This document shows, one piece after another, positions 22,921 through 33,760 of a stretch of DNA of 64,000 bases. Position 1 is the stretch's first letter. Each line of letters begins with the position of its first letter. The translations under genes were made by a program, and so were the position numbers. Below the pieces are notes generated by a model. The model worked only from the letters and a program-made list of their open reading frames with translations. It had not been told where the DNA came from and did no database searches. Source of the stretch: Sapria himalayana (Eukaryota > Streptophyta > Magnoliopsida > Malpighiales > Rafflesiaceae); contig JAREIK010000377.1 of the NCBI GenBank assembly GCA_029783825.1, positions 386,243-450,242 of the forward strand, written 5' to 3'.

Positions 22921-23818
22921 TATATTAACACTAAAAAATTCTTTGCATATTTAGCTAGAGGTGATCATTTATATGTATATTTCCAAATTAGTTACTATTT
23001 GTTAGCGAAATTAAAGTATTCAAAATTAAACATGAATTAGGTTGCTATAATTGATTGCAATATAAGTTTGCTGAAAAAAATATACTTGAGGTGGAGGATG
23101 AGGGAAGCCACTAGACTTTAGTTGTTGGGGCAATGGTCATTGGATTGTTAATGTGATCATTGGAAAAAAATAGTTGTTGGACTATTTTAATATGTAGGTA
23201 AATATCAGCCTAAATAACAATGAGGTTTGTTTTCTTACTTGATTCAATGTGGTATATTTTACCCACCATGTCATACTAGGCTGGCCAACAAAAAAATTCT
23301 TGCTTGGTCTAACATAACAAGTTCGTCACATCAGTTTTAAGTTTTTGAAAAAGATAGATAATAATAGTTATGTATTGATATAATAATGATTACAATAAAT
23401 AACTAATTACTCACACACAAATATAACATACTTGTTAGAACATCCTCTCATGTAATGTTGATTTTTCACATATTCTTGCTATCATGGTTGTGTAGATAGT
23501 AGCCCATGGAAATGCAATGCTAATTTTATGATGGTATAATAGGTGTGTGATATTGATGGTGGGTTTCATTGTAGTTTGTTTGGTGGCATGGGTATAATGT
23601 CATGTCGTATGTGTAATGCAATAGTCTTTTTGTTGCATGACTCAGTTTAATTGATGTTAAATTTGTGTGTGATACTTTTGTATGTATGGGGCATGATATA
23701 TTTGTTGCAACCATATTAGCTAGGTGATTGTGTTTGAAAAAACAAAATATTCTATTTGGTGAATTCATTTGTGTGGCTACAATATTTGTGCATTGTTCTA
23801 ATGGTATTGCATATTTTT

Positions 23819-23914
23819 TGTGTAGCTATTTGTACAACCAACTCAAGAAATCAAAACTACTCAACATATTGAGCAGAGAATGGGTCGAGTACTTGCAAGG
23901 TTTCAATTTGAAGA
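23819..23914 (+). repeat. Fused partial duplication of Ulp1-region sequence
   Basis: The first half matches 21621-21662 (TGTAGCTATTTGTACAACCA and the following AACTCAAGA.ATCAAAACT). The second half matches 22484-22525 (GAGAATGGGTCGAG.ACTTG and TTTGAAGA). The two source blocks are about 820 bases apart but contiguous here, so this is a deletion-type secondary copy inside the same element. Confidence 0.75.
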
Positions 23915-24109
23915 GATGTTATGGGTGTTTGTTTATAAAACCATATTGGATATTTGTATAATAGTACTTGATATTTCAATTCAATATTTTTTATTTATTT
24001 TTTTTTTTTTGGAATTGAAAGTATATGTTTGTGTGGAAGGATTGAATATTATACTACATTTTGGAAAATATAGTCTAAATGTTCATATAAAAGTCTACAA
24101 TTTTCCATA

Positions 24110-24467
24110 AAAAATAATCTTTTGTATAGTTGTAGATGTAGTTAAAAGCAAAAAAAAACATAGTTAAAAGTAGTTTAACTACGTCTAGAATATAATCTTT
24201 TGTACAAAATAGACATAGTTAAATGTTGAATAAACTGTCTTTTGTATGGTTATAGGCTACGTTTTTAGATAAAAAAAGTAGTCGAAATATATTTAAAGAC
24301 TGTGTTTTTGACTATTTAATATGTCTAAAAAAAGAAGTCTAAACATGTGACTTTTAACTATACTCATATTTTTTTAACTACACTCACCTAGACTATAGTT
24401 TGGAAAATATTTTATTTATAAAAGACTGTTTTTTAGACATAGTCTAATTAAAAAAATTATTGTAGTG
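24110..24467 (+). mobile_element. CACTA right terminus with subterminal repeats
   Basis: The block contains many forms of AGACATAGTTAAA, TAGTCTAA, ATAATCTTTTGTA and TTTTTAACTACAC in both directions and ends AAAAATTATTGTAGTG at 24467. The complement begins CACTACAATAATTTTT, the CACTA signature. Its subterminal words (AGTCTA/TAGACT) differ from the TTAGCGACGG words of the 5298-6165 element, so these are two CACTA families. Confidence 0.8.
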
Positions 24468-24483
24468 TTTGAAGATGATGTGA

Positions 24484-24877
24484 ATTCAGAAAGAAAAGGT
24501 AGAGAGATGACTTAGAGATATGCAACAAAAACTAGAGAATATGTTTTTATTAGATGAATCTTTTGAGGATGTTCTCAACTCAATCTGAAAGAGACAAGAT
24601 GAGTTGTGCAGCATCATTTATAAGATGATGGAGTGAGTCGTGAGTAATAAGGGAGATATAAAGAAATATTCCATGTCTATGACATGATTTAAGCAATCTA
24701 TAGCTCAATTTCTATTTAAGGATTTGATGTATGGAAACAACCAGACTATTAATCTTCTTCTCCAGCATAATGTATTTTATATTTTTGTTGATTTGATCTC
24801 TCCTCCTCCAATTCCAGAAAGAACCTCTAGAAAAGGGAAATATTATTTGTTTAATGGTGAACAAATATTTATGTAAG
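24484..24877 (+). pseudogene. Gypsy post-pol reading frame, 3' end
   Basis: A single frame from about 24484 to the TAA at 24875-24877 reads LRDMQQKLENMFLLDESFED, then KRQDELCSIIYKMME, FKQSIAQFLFKDLMYGNNQT and ISPPPIPERTSRKGKYYLF. It is broken only by about five TGA codons that sit where Trp would fit. It is followed within ten bases by a polypurine-like tract and a gypsy LTR start at 24888, the position of the extra (env-like or accessory) ORF of Athila/Tat elements. Function unknown; the helical, Gln/Glu-rich start suggests a coiled coil. The upstream part was cut off by the CACTA insertion. Confidence 0.5.
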
Positions 24878-24887
24878 TGAGTTTATT

Positions 24888-27604
24888 TGAAACTCAAAAT
24901 GTTAAAGATGTGTATTTTATGAAAATATATTTTTTTAAAAGATTTTGATAAAAAAATAGTAAAATTGACTATAAATTGGGTACAAATAGTTGAAAGTAAA
25001 AATGGATGGGTTGATGAGGAAGGAGAAACCATGTCATTTTCATTGTCATTATATTTTATATAGTAGCACATGCTTATAAAGAAGTCACAAAAACCTTGCT
25101 TGGCCATGACTCTACAAATGAGTCATGATAGTGATTGGACATCACGACTCTACCATAATGTCGCTACATCTTTCCATTATGCAACACATTTCTCAAGGTC
25201 ATGATATTTTTTGGAATTGTGGCCATATTCGCTCTAAACACATTTTTAGCTATGAGTTTAGTTTTCTATCATGATAACATATGTTTGATATATATGTCAA
25301 GTTGTGGCATATTTTAAATGACATGAAATAATCATTACAAAACCAAAATCATATTTTTTTCTAAGTGATTTTATGCCGTGACATTTTATGAAGTTGCATT
25401 TTATCACACTAGAGAGAAAATGTCTAAGTCATAGCATCTTTTCATGCCACTAAATTATACTCATGTTGGGATTTCTCAATTACGACATTTTTCACATCAT
25501 TCCTCAACATTATAATCTAGATGTGATCCAAGGGCATTTTTTTCCATGACTTCGACCTATGTTGCAATATTTAATTCAATAAACATTAAATAAAATGATG
25601 GAATTTGAAGATATAAAAATTATACATAAATATTTTTTAATAGAAAATTCTATCAAGGTAGAATAAATGACAAAATCAAGAGCACTACAAAAATCAACCA
25701 TGCCCAATTAGGAAGACAATCTCTAGCCAAACAAGAAACAAAGTAGATTTAAAATTTACATTTGAAACCTAGATTTTAAGTATCAATTATCATTAAAAAT
25801 ATTTAATTCAATGAGAAGAATCTCCAATTACCTCATCTAAATACCTCCCCAACATTAGGCAGATTAGGAACCTATGGTTAGTTTAAGTAATTGTGTATGA
25901 TGAATATTATTTTGTAATGAATATTTGTGATATTGTTATGCTTTGAATGTTGATATATATAGGTATTTCTTTGAATGTTGATTTAGGGTTTTATCAACCA
26001 ATGGATTAATTGGGTATTGATTAAGGTAGATAGTGATAGGTAATCCATGAGACACAAACATGCGGTTAATGTCGATAAGAAGTGAGATCCCACTAATTCT
26101 CTTCCTCATGCAATGGATCCATGAAAGAAATTCTAGGTTGATATAAGTTTAATTGATGTAAGTATAATAATCATGAAGTTGAATGCACTAATGACATTAT
26201 GACTATTCCATTATGTACCTTCTACAAGGATTAATCCAAGAATGATGTGTATTATATAGAATGTCTAACCTACGATTTCACTACTTCCTAGGAGTCATGT
26301 TGAATGATAGATAGTAAAAGATAAATCAAAAGACAAAAACAATGCAATGTGAATCATCAAGTAGTGACATCATTATGATCATTTTCCTCTTGTAGTATTC
26401 CAATAGTATAATTAATTGATATGAGTATAGTGCTAAGAGGTATCAACTATGCTGGGCAGCCTAAGCACATCATGAGAGATGACACAAAAATTTCATTCTT
26501 ACAATGGCATGACTTAGTTCATAGTCATGCCTCGACTAACCTCATACTAGCCAACGATGGATTAGGCCTTACTAGGCCATGGATCCTAGCCTACATGTTG
26601 TAGAAAACATAACACAACATGGTATGATCATCTAAACTTGGCTAGCCTTGAATGAACCTGGGCTAACCTCGAATGAACCAAACTAACCTATAATGAAATA
26701 GGTAGCCTCAAATGAACTCAGGTTAGCCTGGACCTGACATAGGTTAGCTTCGACTAGACCCAAGCTAGCCTAGACCTAACCAAGGCAAGACAAAAATAAA
26801 CCCAAGCTAGACTGAATCTAATCTAGCCTAGACGGGCAAATAATGACCTAGTATGGTATGACCTCACATGATCCAACATGATAGACAAAAAAAGGTGGGC
26901 CAATGAGCCATGTTATCTATCCATTTTTAGAAATGTACCAACATGGCACAAGACATACAAAAAACCATGTCATGTTGAGATATGGCATGGTAACCCAAAA
27001 GGGGCTAAAAAATAGGGTTGTTCTAACCTAACAAAACTAGTTTCAAAAAAACTAATGATGTTAACAAAATTTAAAATATAAGCACAATTATGACTACATC
27101 ATTATATGTCTTTTATATTAATTGAGTGTAGAAAATAAAGATGTATTATTGAAGCAATGATGAAAAATTATTGGTATATTACCTAAAAGACATATAATTA
27201 TGAGATAACCAATGGATGGGTAAATATGAAGCTTTAGGATATGTTACAGATATATCAAAAGCACAACTATAAGAGGATCATTTATAGTGATGATAGCATG
27301 TGGATGGCAGACTCTTGATGAGAACCTCTTGAATGTCAAAGGCATAATATATCTTATATTCTCATACATTTCATCTAACACACTATTATGATATTGCACA
27401 ATACATAAAAAAATTTCATCATATATAAGAAAGTAAGCCAACTATATAGTCTAAGTATCTATCTAAGCCTCATTTATATCTTTTCAACTTAAGTAAGTCA
27501 ACCCAATAGTCTAGAATTTTATTGGACATAGATATGCATCTAACGAGCATTTAGTGATGTGCTAAGGACCATTGAATCTTTGGCAACAAAACAAAGTTGC
27601 AACA
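24888..27604 (+). repeat. Gypsy LTR, plus orientation, with internal insertion
   Basis: Starts TGAAACTCAAAATG after a degraded polypurine tract, aligned with TGACACTCAAAGTAG at 62453. It then follows the same order as the copies at 48045 and 62453: repeated GTCATGAC-type words, a TAGGAACCTA.GGTTAG block, a GGTAGATAGTGATAGGTAA block, AATTGATAT/GTGAGTAT blocks and an end AACAAAGTTGCAACA. A foreign 600-base repeat interrupts it at about 26440-27045. Internal edges are clear only at the level of tens of bases. Confidence 0.7.
26440..27045. repeat. Repeat inserted in the gypsy LTR, with a GCTAGCCT minisatellite
   Basis: Relative to the homologous LTR at 48045-50062, the sequence between GTGCTAAGAGGT and AAAAAACTAATGATG is extra. 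It contains a tandem-like array (about 26630-26830) of CTAACCTCGAATGAACC and CTAGCCTAGACCTAACC words, then GGGCCAATGAGCC and CATGTCATGTTGAG. Its word content resembles the 9060-9655 minisatellite and its leader. No terminal inverted repeats were recognised. Confidence 0.55.
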
Positions 27605-28430
27605 ATGACCAAATCATTAAATCCTAATGGTGACTTTTAAAGTAATGACAATGCTTTAAAGCTACAAAACTATTGCTCAATCATAATAAGCAAAGGACTA
27701 GACATCACTATGGCTCAAGCATGAGCCATGCACAACATGACTCATAAGTAAACCATGACAATCAAGATTTGGTCTAAGCTAGTCTAGGCTCATGTTAATG
27801 GCAAGGGCTAATTAATAGCCTTTTTTTAAAAATGATTGTGGTCATGCTGGGTTAAACATAGGCACAACTAACATGATCCTCTAATCCAACTAGAACCATG
27901 ATCTTTTTTTTATAATGTAGCACATGAATCTCACATGTTGTATATGTGTCTATGTTCATGCTACCCTATGCATGGCCAATCTACCAAAGGGCGATGCTAA
28001 ATCTGGCTTGGGTAGGCTAGAACAATCAGCGATGTGCTGCCTTCTCCAAAATCATGTGGACTGACCATTTGAGATCTACATGGCATGTAATTTTGGGTTG
28101 TCCAGCTCATTATTTTAGGTTGGCCAGCTCATTCTAGACTTGGTTTTTTGGGTTGTGTTGTTGACTAGGTAGAACCATAACACTTGTGTGCCACATCTAC
28201 CTAAGCATGACCCATGCCTAGGGACAAGTCATAGGTCACAGACAACCTATTGGACCAATGTAGTTAGTAGCATGAATGTTTTATCAACTCAATCATCTTT
28301 AGGAATAGAGATTTGCAGTGCATGGTGGCTTGTTGTTGCAAATATTATAGTATCAAAACTTATCATTTATAGCATATTACTAAAAGTTTATCGAGCAATT
28401 ATATATATCTAATAGAAATTCATACATATA
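27605..28430. other. Decayed repeat sequence, no gene
   Basis: Contains more GGTCTAAGCTAG/CATGCTGGG words related to the 26440 insert and CATGACC-rich sequence. No readable protein was found. Confidence 0.5.
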
Positions 28431-28434
28431 TGGA

Positions 28435-30030
28435 GCATACAAGTATCAATCACAAGGGATTGTATGAGTAGTTTGACCAACTAATATAAAATTAACTACT
28501 ATTCGAGTTAAATAGATAAACTTGAGTATCATATAAATACTTAGACTCTAGGGTTGGTGTACTTCCTTATGTATAATGAGTTTCTTTAATATTATGGTAA
28601 TGTATTTCTTGATTATTAAATGAAGAGTGTGATTATATAGATTTTCCTTTTTCCCCCTTGGCATACAAGATTATTAACCATAAATTATCACTATCAATGA
28701 TAGTCCCCTCATAGTTGTACATTTCTATACTTCAACCTTAATAGTCATGAAAGATGTGAAATAATATTATAATAATTATGTTTGTGATTTTAACTTCATA
28801 AGCATCATACTTATAATAATTAATAATCTCCCAACTAATTTCACCCAAATAAGTCATACAAGAAAAATTCATCATAGGTTGTTACAACCTTATTAAATAA
28901 ATTTCTTTTGTGTATGTTCCATGACATACAAGTCACTATCCATCACAATTAACACACGACCCGTATGTTATGGTCAATTTTCACATCATTTGAAGACTCA
29001 TTCTTCTAGAATATACACAATAAAATAATTATAAATTTGTTATATTTTTGGCTTCGTGAGGATCATACTTGCATTAATTAAACTTATATACATTTAGTAT
29101 TTCCATACATAGGTTTAATCATGAGATACGGATATATGGATTGTCACTTCTTCTGCACCAATCTCATCGATGTATCCTATAATTTACCTATCATCATCCA
29201 CCATAAATAATACTTATTAACCTATTTGCTAGTAAAACTCTAAGCCTATGTTCTAATTAACATCCACATCCATAATCACAATACAAGTAAACATAAATCA
29301 ATCCTAAATTCCTAATTTACTTGGCATGAGGAAAGATTTCATGCAAAAGGATCAGAGTATAATCCCATCAAATCAAGAGTTCTCAATATCAAATTCCGCG
29401 AGGATCTTGGTCACAAATCTAATTTCCATTTATCATTACTTGAATTCAATTTGAATTGTCCCTAATTGAAGGTTGGATTTTGTGCCTTCTTGGTTATGGT
29501 ATGTTTTTAACATTCAATTCGAATTCTTGATTATTCGGTATTCAAACTATTAAATATTCTTATATATTTTAATATTTTGTGATTATGTGTTAGTATATAT
29601 GAGAATAAAATGAATTGATTTCATAATTTTAGAATTTTTATAGATTTTGATGAATAGTTATGAAATCAATAGAATTTTAGAGGTATTTGACCGATGGGTA
29701 GAATATATAAGCCCACATAGCTTTGGCATCATTCTTTTCCAAAACTCTATCTAATCGATCATGATAATCTTTATCTTTTATAACATTACCAACTCATTAG
29801 CATACATAATCTTTTCATTATGGAGCGCCTTCTTTGTAGCTAAGATATTAACATTTAATCATAGTCATACTTATCTCTAAAAATTTCAATAACTACAACA
29901 ATAATTTTATCTCAATGAAATTAAGACCCGTACCAGTGCTAAAGGTTGAGGTCATGTCCTAGTCTAGTATCTTTATATTTTATGTCTTGAAAGTCGAAGT
30001 CAAAGTTATTTTCCCTTTTACAAATACAAC
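28435..30030 (-). repeat. Gypsy LTR, minus orientation, approximate
   Basis: On the minus strand this shares blocks with the plus LTRs: TCCTAAATTCCTAATTTACT and ACCTATCATCATCCACCATA on the plus strand correspond to the complements of the TAGGAACCTA and TAGATAGTGATAGG blocks. The sequence CTTAGACTCTAGGGTTGGTG near 28540 recurs near 43575 in the other minus copy. The edges are not sharp. Confidence 0.55.
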
Positions 30031-30600
30031 TTTTAAGCTATAAAAAATTATAGAACCAAAACTACTTGAAACAAATATATGATAATTATTTAGCATTGTC
30101 TTTTGGGACATAAGTCAAACATTTTGTATCATTAATCATTAAAATAAAAAAATAAACTCAAAACATAATTATTGTTTTGGCTACTCAAACATGCCTTTTA
30201 ATCAGCCATTGGCCTACCTATAAATATTAAAATTCACTTTGGAAAGATGGCGGACGCCGGACAAGGGATGAGAAATACACGCAGTATCGCAAGTGCTACT
30301 GTTGTAATAGACGAGATGACAGACTTTAGAGTGAGGGCATGTTCTATTTGGTACACTGAAAAAAAAAAACATTGATTTTTTATTACCCAAATGCTACGGA
30401 ACAGTAAACTAAAACATAATATTGCCCCTTTATAAACATACTTTGGGTTTAAATATAAAGTAATTAAAATTTACCATTATATTTAAACAAAAATATTGTT
30501 TACATCAAAAAATAAGTGCCTGTGATTATAAAACATAAATTACTTATGAATAAAATTTTTATGAAAATGTAATTACTATAACAAGGATGATAGAAATTTA
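30031..30600. other. Intergenic, with a short GC-richer patch
   Basis: AT-rich. A patch at 30241-30355 (GATGGCGGACGCCGGACAAG onward to GGGCATGTTCTATTTGGTAC) is richer in GC and resembles the edge of a DNA transposon or an old exon, but no reading frame or inverted repeat supports either. Confidence 0.4.
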
Positions 30601-30916
30601 CCTGCAAACTTGAATAAAATAAACAAAAGAATACAACTCCCATTGCAAATCAATATATGATATTTTTTTGCCTTTTTCAGAGTTCCTTGATTCATTATTT
30701 ATCACCGAATGAAACAAGCAAAACAACATGACAATAGAGAGGGAAACAGATCTACTCAGCCAGAAGATCAGCTGATGCCAGAAAATATATACAGCAACTA
30801 ACCCCACTTCAGACCACAAATACAATAAGATCCAAAGGGAAAACTACATCAATAGCTACATGTGAGAATCCCACATCTTCTCACTTAGTTGTGTCCAAAT
30901 TCATTACCGGGCTTCA
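30600..30916 (-). other. 3' UTR and poly(A) region of the PI4K-gamma gene
   Basis: Downstream of the stop on the minus strand the sequence is non-repetitive and T-rich. It has AAATAATGAATC-type near-AATAAA signals (plus coordinates about 30690-30705), about 215 bases after the stop codon. The exact cleavage site is not decidable by eye. Confidence 0.45.
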
Positions 30917-32785
30917 TCAAAATTGGCAAGAAGTACCCAACCTCTGTCTCTGTCTTGTGCCAGCAACCACTGATTTGCGTTTGATAAAGGTCGGAGACAG
31001 CAGATCATGGAATTTGTCCAAAAACAGAGCCCATTCCATGCTGCTCATATTGATGAGCTTGACAAAGCTCACAGCTGCAGGCAGCTGCTCGTTGGCACTC
31101 CAATGCCCAGCAGATGTGTTGACCAGAGGATTGCTTTCTAGTTTTGGAAATGGATGCTTCTGGCTCTTTTCACAAATTGTAGCATTCTTCAGTGAGATAG
31201 AAAGCTGTGAAACAGGCATAAACCTGGCTGGTGCATGTGGAAAAGAGAATTCTTCTTGCTCTTCTATGTCACTTTCTTCTGCCTCATCAGATTCTTCTAA
31301 TCTTGAAAGTGGAATTTTACAATTTACAGGAGTTGACATCTCATCTTCAAAAACCAAAGGCAAGGGGGTCATACAGTTATTTGAGGAATCAAATTCTGAT
31401 TCATCACAATCTATAACAAACTGAAACTCTTCATCATGCACATCACTTTTGGGAGTGGTCACATCATCATCAACCAGCCTCCTAGCCTCAATGCACAGAA
31501 GTTCAAGTTCACTAGGCTCCTCTTCTCCTGCACGAAGCTCCCTGCTCATCATTTCACCAATTTCTGCAAGAGAAAGACCAAATGCAGCAGCTTCCTTGAG
31601 GAAAACTGTGCAGAGAACCAAGACACGCAAGCAAGCCTCTCGAATCATTGGAAGCTCCCTTCGTAGCATTTCACAATCTCTAACAGGATCAAGATTTTCT
31701 ATATAATGAAGCTCATCTTCTGAAAAAGGGATTGAAGCTTGAGGCCAATGAATCCATTCAAAGTATGGGTCTTCAAGTGTTTCTGGGAGACAAAGGCCAT
31801 GATCAATAGGAATCAACTCCACTTGTCCAAATCTACCAACCCCATCCAGTTTCCTCACCAAAAGGTTTCCGGCATGCCTGTCAGTGTTAAAGATCCGAGT
31901 ATCTAATATTCCTATGCGATGTACAGAAGAAACAGGGAAACTTGAAGTACCATGATCACTGGCATCAAAATCATGGGGGATGTATTGTTGGAAAGATGCA
32001 ATTTTGCTTGCTTGTTTTTTTCTGTGAGACTTGTTTCCATTCATCCCATCATTGACATTGAAGATCAAATGGGTGATCTTCACAAGGGAAGTTGGGGGAA
32101 CATTAGCAAAGTGTCCATGATCAAGAAGATAAGCTGCAACCTCTCTGAAACCAGTCTCTCCAACACGGACAGACTGTTTCAACCCTGGTTGTCCAAGAGC
32201 TTTGCCAATGAAACCTTTTGGGTTGTTTGGTGCAAAAGGTTCTTCATCAGTTGGCTTGACAATGGCAATGCTTTCACCTTGACAATTCCGGAAATAATAG
32301 GCACCCCCAAGCCCACTAAAAACTGGCACAGGATCAACACCCATCTTAATTGCCCAAACACATTCCATCACAAGTTGTTTAATTTTAGCAAACCCATTAG
32401 AATGTCCCAATATCTCAATCGGACCACTATGATCTCTATGCTGAGTTTCCCTTCCAGTTGGTGAAAGACAGGGGGTGGAACAACTTCTGTGAAGAAAGTT
32501 GCGGGTCAACAGCAATGGTGAATCATTGCGAACTGCACTAAGATCATTCTTCAAAATCTTATCCCCAAATGTCAACGAACTCTGCTCAGTGGGAAAGTTA
32601 AGAGCAACTTGCAGTCTTCTCTTCACAGTATGAGCATTGTCGCTGCGATCAAGCTCCATTCCCAAGACACAACCAGTCTCAGTCTGTACAAAAATTCTTC
32701 GTCTTCCAGCAGGCTGCCTCCCTTCCATTCCTTCACATTCATGAAATTCTCCTCTGAGCTGCCTTCTGTGAATGGCAACTGCCAT
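30917..32785 (-). CDS. Phosphatidylinositol 4-kinase gamma (PI4K gamma 5/6/7-like), ubiquitin-like domain kinase
   Basis: The uninterrupted 622-codon frame encodes a type II PI4-kinase-like protein. Residues about 30-100 form a ubiquitin-like domain (IFVQTETGCVLGMELDRSDN, then LQVALNFPTEQSSLTFGD). The PI3/4-kinase domain follows from about 120: SGLGGAYYFRN (157-167, nucleotide loop), IAIVKPTDEEP (Lys177), NTDRHAGNLLV (300-310, catalytic loop, Asp302) and IPIDHGLCLPE (326-336, metal-binding DHG). The Ser/Glu-rich tail (about 440-515) and C-terminus are variable. In Arabidopsis, members of this subfamily (PI4K-gamma 4 and 7) act mainly as protein kinases on proteasome-pathway proteins such as RPN10 and UFD1, so lipid kinase activity should not be assumed. 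An in-frame ATG at 32833 would add 16 residues, but the family starts at MAVA and a likely intron ends just before it. All catalytic motifs are intact. It is the only such gene here. Confidence 0.95.
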   Translation of the reverse strand: MAVAIHRRQLRGEFHECEGMEGRQPAGRRRIFVQTETGCVLGMELDRSDNAHTVKRRLQVALNFPTEQSSLTFGDKILKNDLSAVRNDSPLLLTRNFLHRSCSTPCLSPTGRETQHRDHSGPIEILGHSNGFAKIKQLVMECVWAIKMGVDPVPVFSGLGGAYYFRNCQGESIAIVKPTDEEPFAPNNPKGFIGKALGQPGLKQSVRVGETGFREVAAYLLDHGHFANVPPTSLVKITHLIFNVNDGMNGNKSHRKKQASKIASFQQYIPHDFDASDHGTSSFPVSSVHRIGILDTRIFNTDRHAGNLLVRKLDGVGRFGQVELIPIDHGLCLPETLEDPYFEWIHWPQASIPFSEDELHYIENLDPVRDCEMLRRELPMIREACLRVLVLCTVFLKEAAAFGLSLAEIGEMMSRELRAGEEEPSELELLCIEARRLVDDDVTTPKSDVHDEEFQFVIDCDESEFDSSNNCMTPLPLVFEDEMSTPVNCKIPLSRLEESDEAEESDIEEQEEFSFPHAPARFMPVSQLSISLKNATICEKSQKHPFPKLESNPLVNTSAGHWSANEQLPAAVSFVKLINMSSMEWALFLDKFHDLLSPTFIKRKSVVAGTRQRQRLGTSCQF

Positions 32786-32791
32786 TTGGGT

Positions 32792-33573
32792 CTGTACTGG
32801 GCTATTTAACTTATGATACATAAAATCAAACAAAAAACAAGGGATTCACGCCGTCTAGTTGTGGGATTGAAATTCAAGAAAGCTTCTTCTGACCAAATAA
32901 CTTGCTAAATTCCAAAACCAATACCGAATGATTTGGCATCAAACAGTGACACAATCATTAACTGACAAGCAACACCTTCATTTGGAGAGCCCAACAATAC
33001 ATCCAAGAGCAAAAGCAATGCCTTGAAAACTACTAGGTATCTCAAAGCCTCAGGAAATCACTAAACATTAAGTACACTCAATTAAAACCCTAAAATTAAA
33101 TAGCCAAAAGTGTCATTACCATAAGCACTGCATATCACAGAAGACAGTTTCAACTACAAATTAGCAGGACAACAGTGTAGCATTAAATTGCATTATAAAA
33201 TTGAAATTCACTTAACCGATACATCCCACACAAATCAGCTTCTAATTTATACTAATTTAATCAATGTGTAGGAGAATCCAAAATATAAATATATTCACAT
33301 TAATGAATCTCAATAGAAGTTGAAAGAAAATTAAGTAGCCTTAATTAATATAAACTTATCGAACATGAGGTAAAACCTAATTCATCGAATTAATAGGCCA
33401 AATCTTCCCAAAACTCATTATATACTAGCAATACGAAAAAAAAAAGCTTTCGAATCAAATTATAATTCCCAAACAAATATCAAAATTAATGTCGCTTTCA
33501 TTGTTAAACGATAAACAAAAAAAATAACATTTTAAATTTGAGCAGGTTTGATGGATGTCGAACAAAAGCTCAC
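32792..33573 (-). other. Probable 5'UTR intron of PI4K-gamma
   Basis: On the minus strand a donor GTGAGC follows TCTGAATGTG at 33573, and an acceptor TACAG lies seven bases before the chosen ATG (alternatively CCCAG five bases earlier). The 780 bases between are AT-rich with stops in all frames. Plant genes often carry a leader intron placed like this. Splicing here would remove the upstream in-frame ATG at 32833. Confidence 0.55.
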
Positions 33574-33760
33574 CACATTCAGAGATCTGAGCGGATCTGG
33601 TAAAACATGGAAATGGAGGAACGGAATCGAACGAGTTGACCGGATCCGAACCTGTACCTCTTAAAACCGAAACTCTCGCCACAGAAATGAAGGGCAAGAG
33701 ACAAAACAAAAGCTACAAATGAACACCCCTGCTATAAGGCGGTCACGAAGAAAAACAAAT
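33574..33760 (-). other. Probable non-coding first exon of PI4K-gamma
   Basis: GC-richer block on the minus strand with TTCTGTGGCGAGAG and CTCCATTTCCATG, ending at the donor at 33573. An 84-codon frame (33455-33709) spans exon and putative intron and has no known homology, so it is treated as leader sequence. The transcription start is not visible. Confidence 0.45.

Larger units (their letters stand above)
17861..24467 (+). mobile_element. Right-hand part of a large CACTA element
   Basis: The plus strand carries TNP2-type transposase (17893-19440), then a Transposase_24/Ulp1-type second gene (19550-22360), then a non-coding tail ending in a CACTA-type terminus at 24467. The gene order and the right terminus fit one autonomous-size CACTA element. 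Its left end was not found, and the beginning of its transposase lies inverted at 13774-14215. Confidence 0.75.

Noticed and set aside
25683..25705. CACTACAAAAATCAACC as a CACTA terminus
   Set aside because: It lies inside a gypsy LTR and has no subterminal repeats or partner.
30891..31424. 177-codon plus-strand frame and other frames antisense to the kinase (31436-31706, 31952-32464, 32609-32809)
   Set aside because: Shadows of the PI4K-gamma coding strand with no similarity of their own.
32786..32833. Upstream in-frame ATG giving a 638-residue kinase
   Set aside because: The 16 extra residues are unlike the family, which starts MAVA, and a probable splice acceptor lies between the two ATGs.
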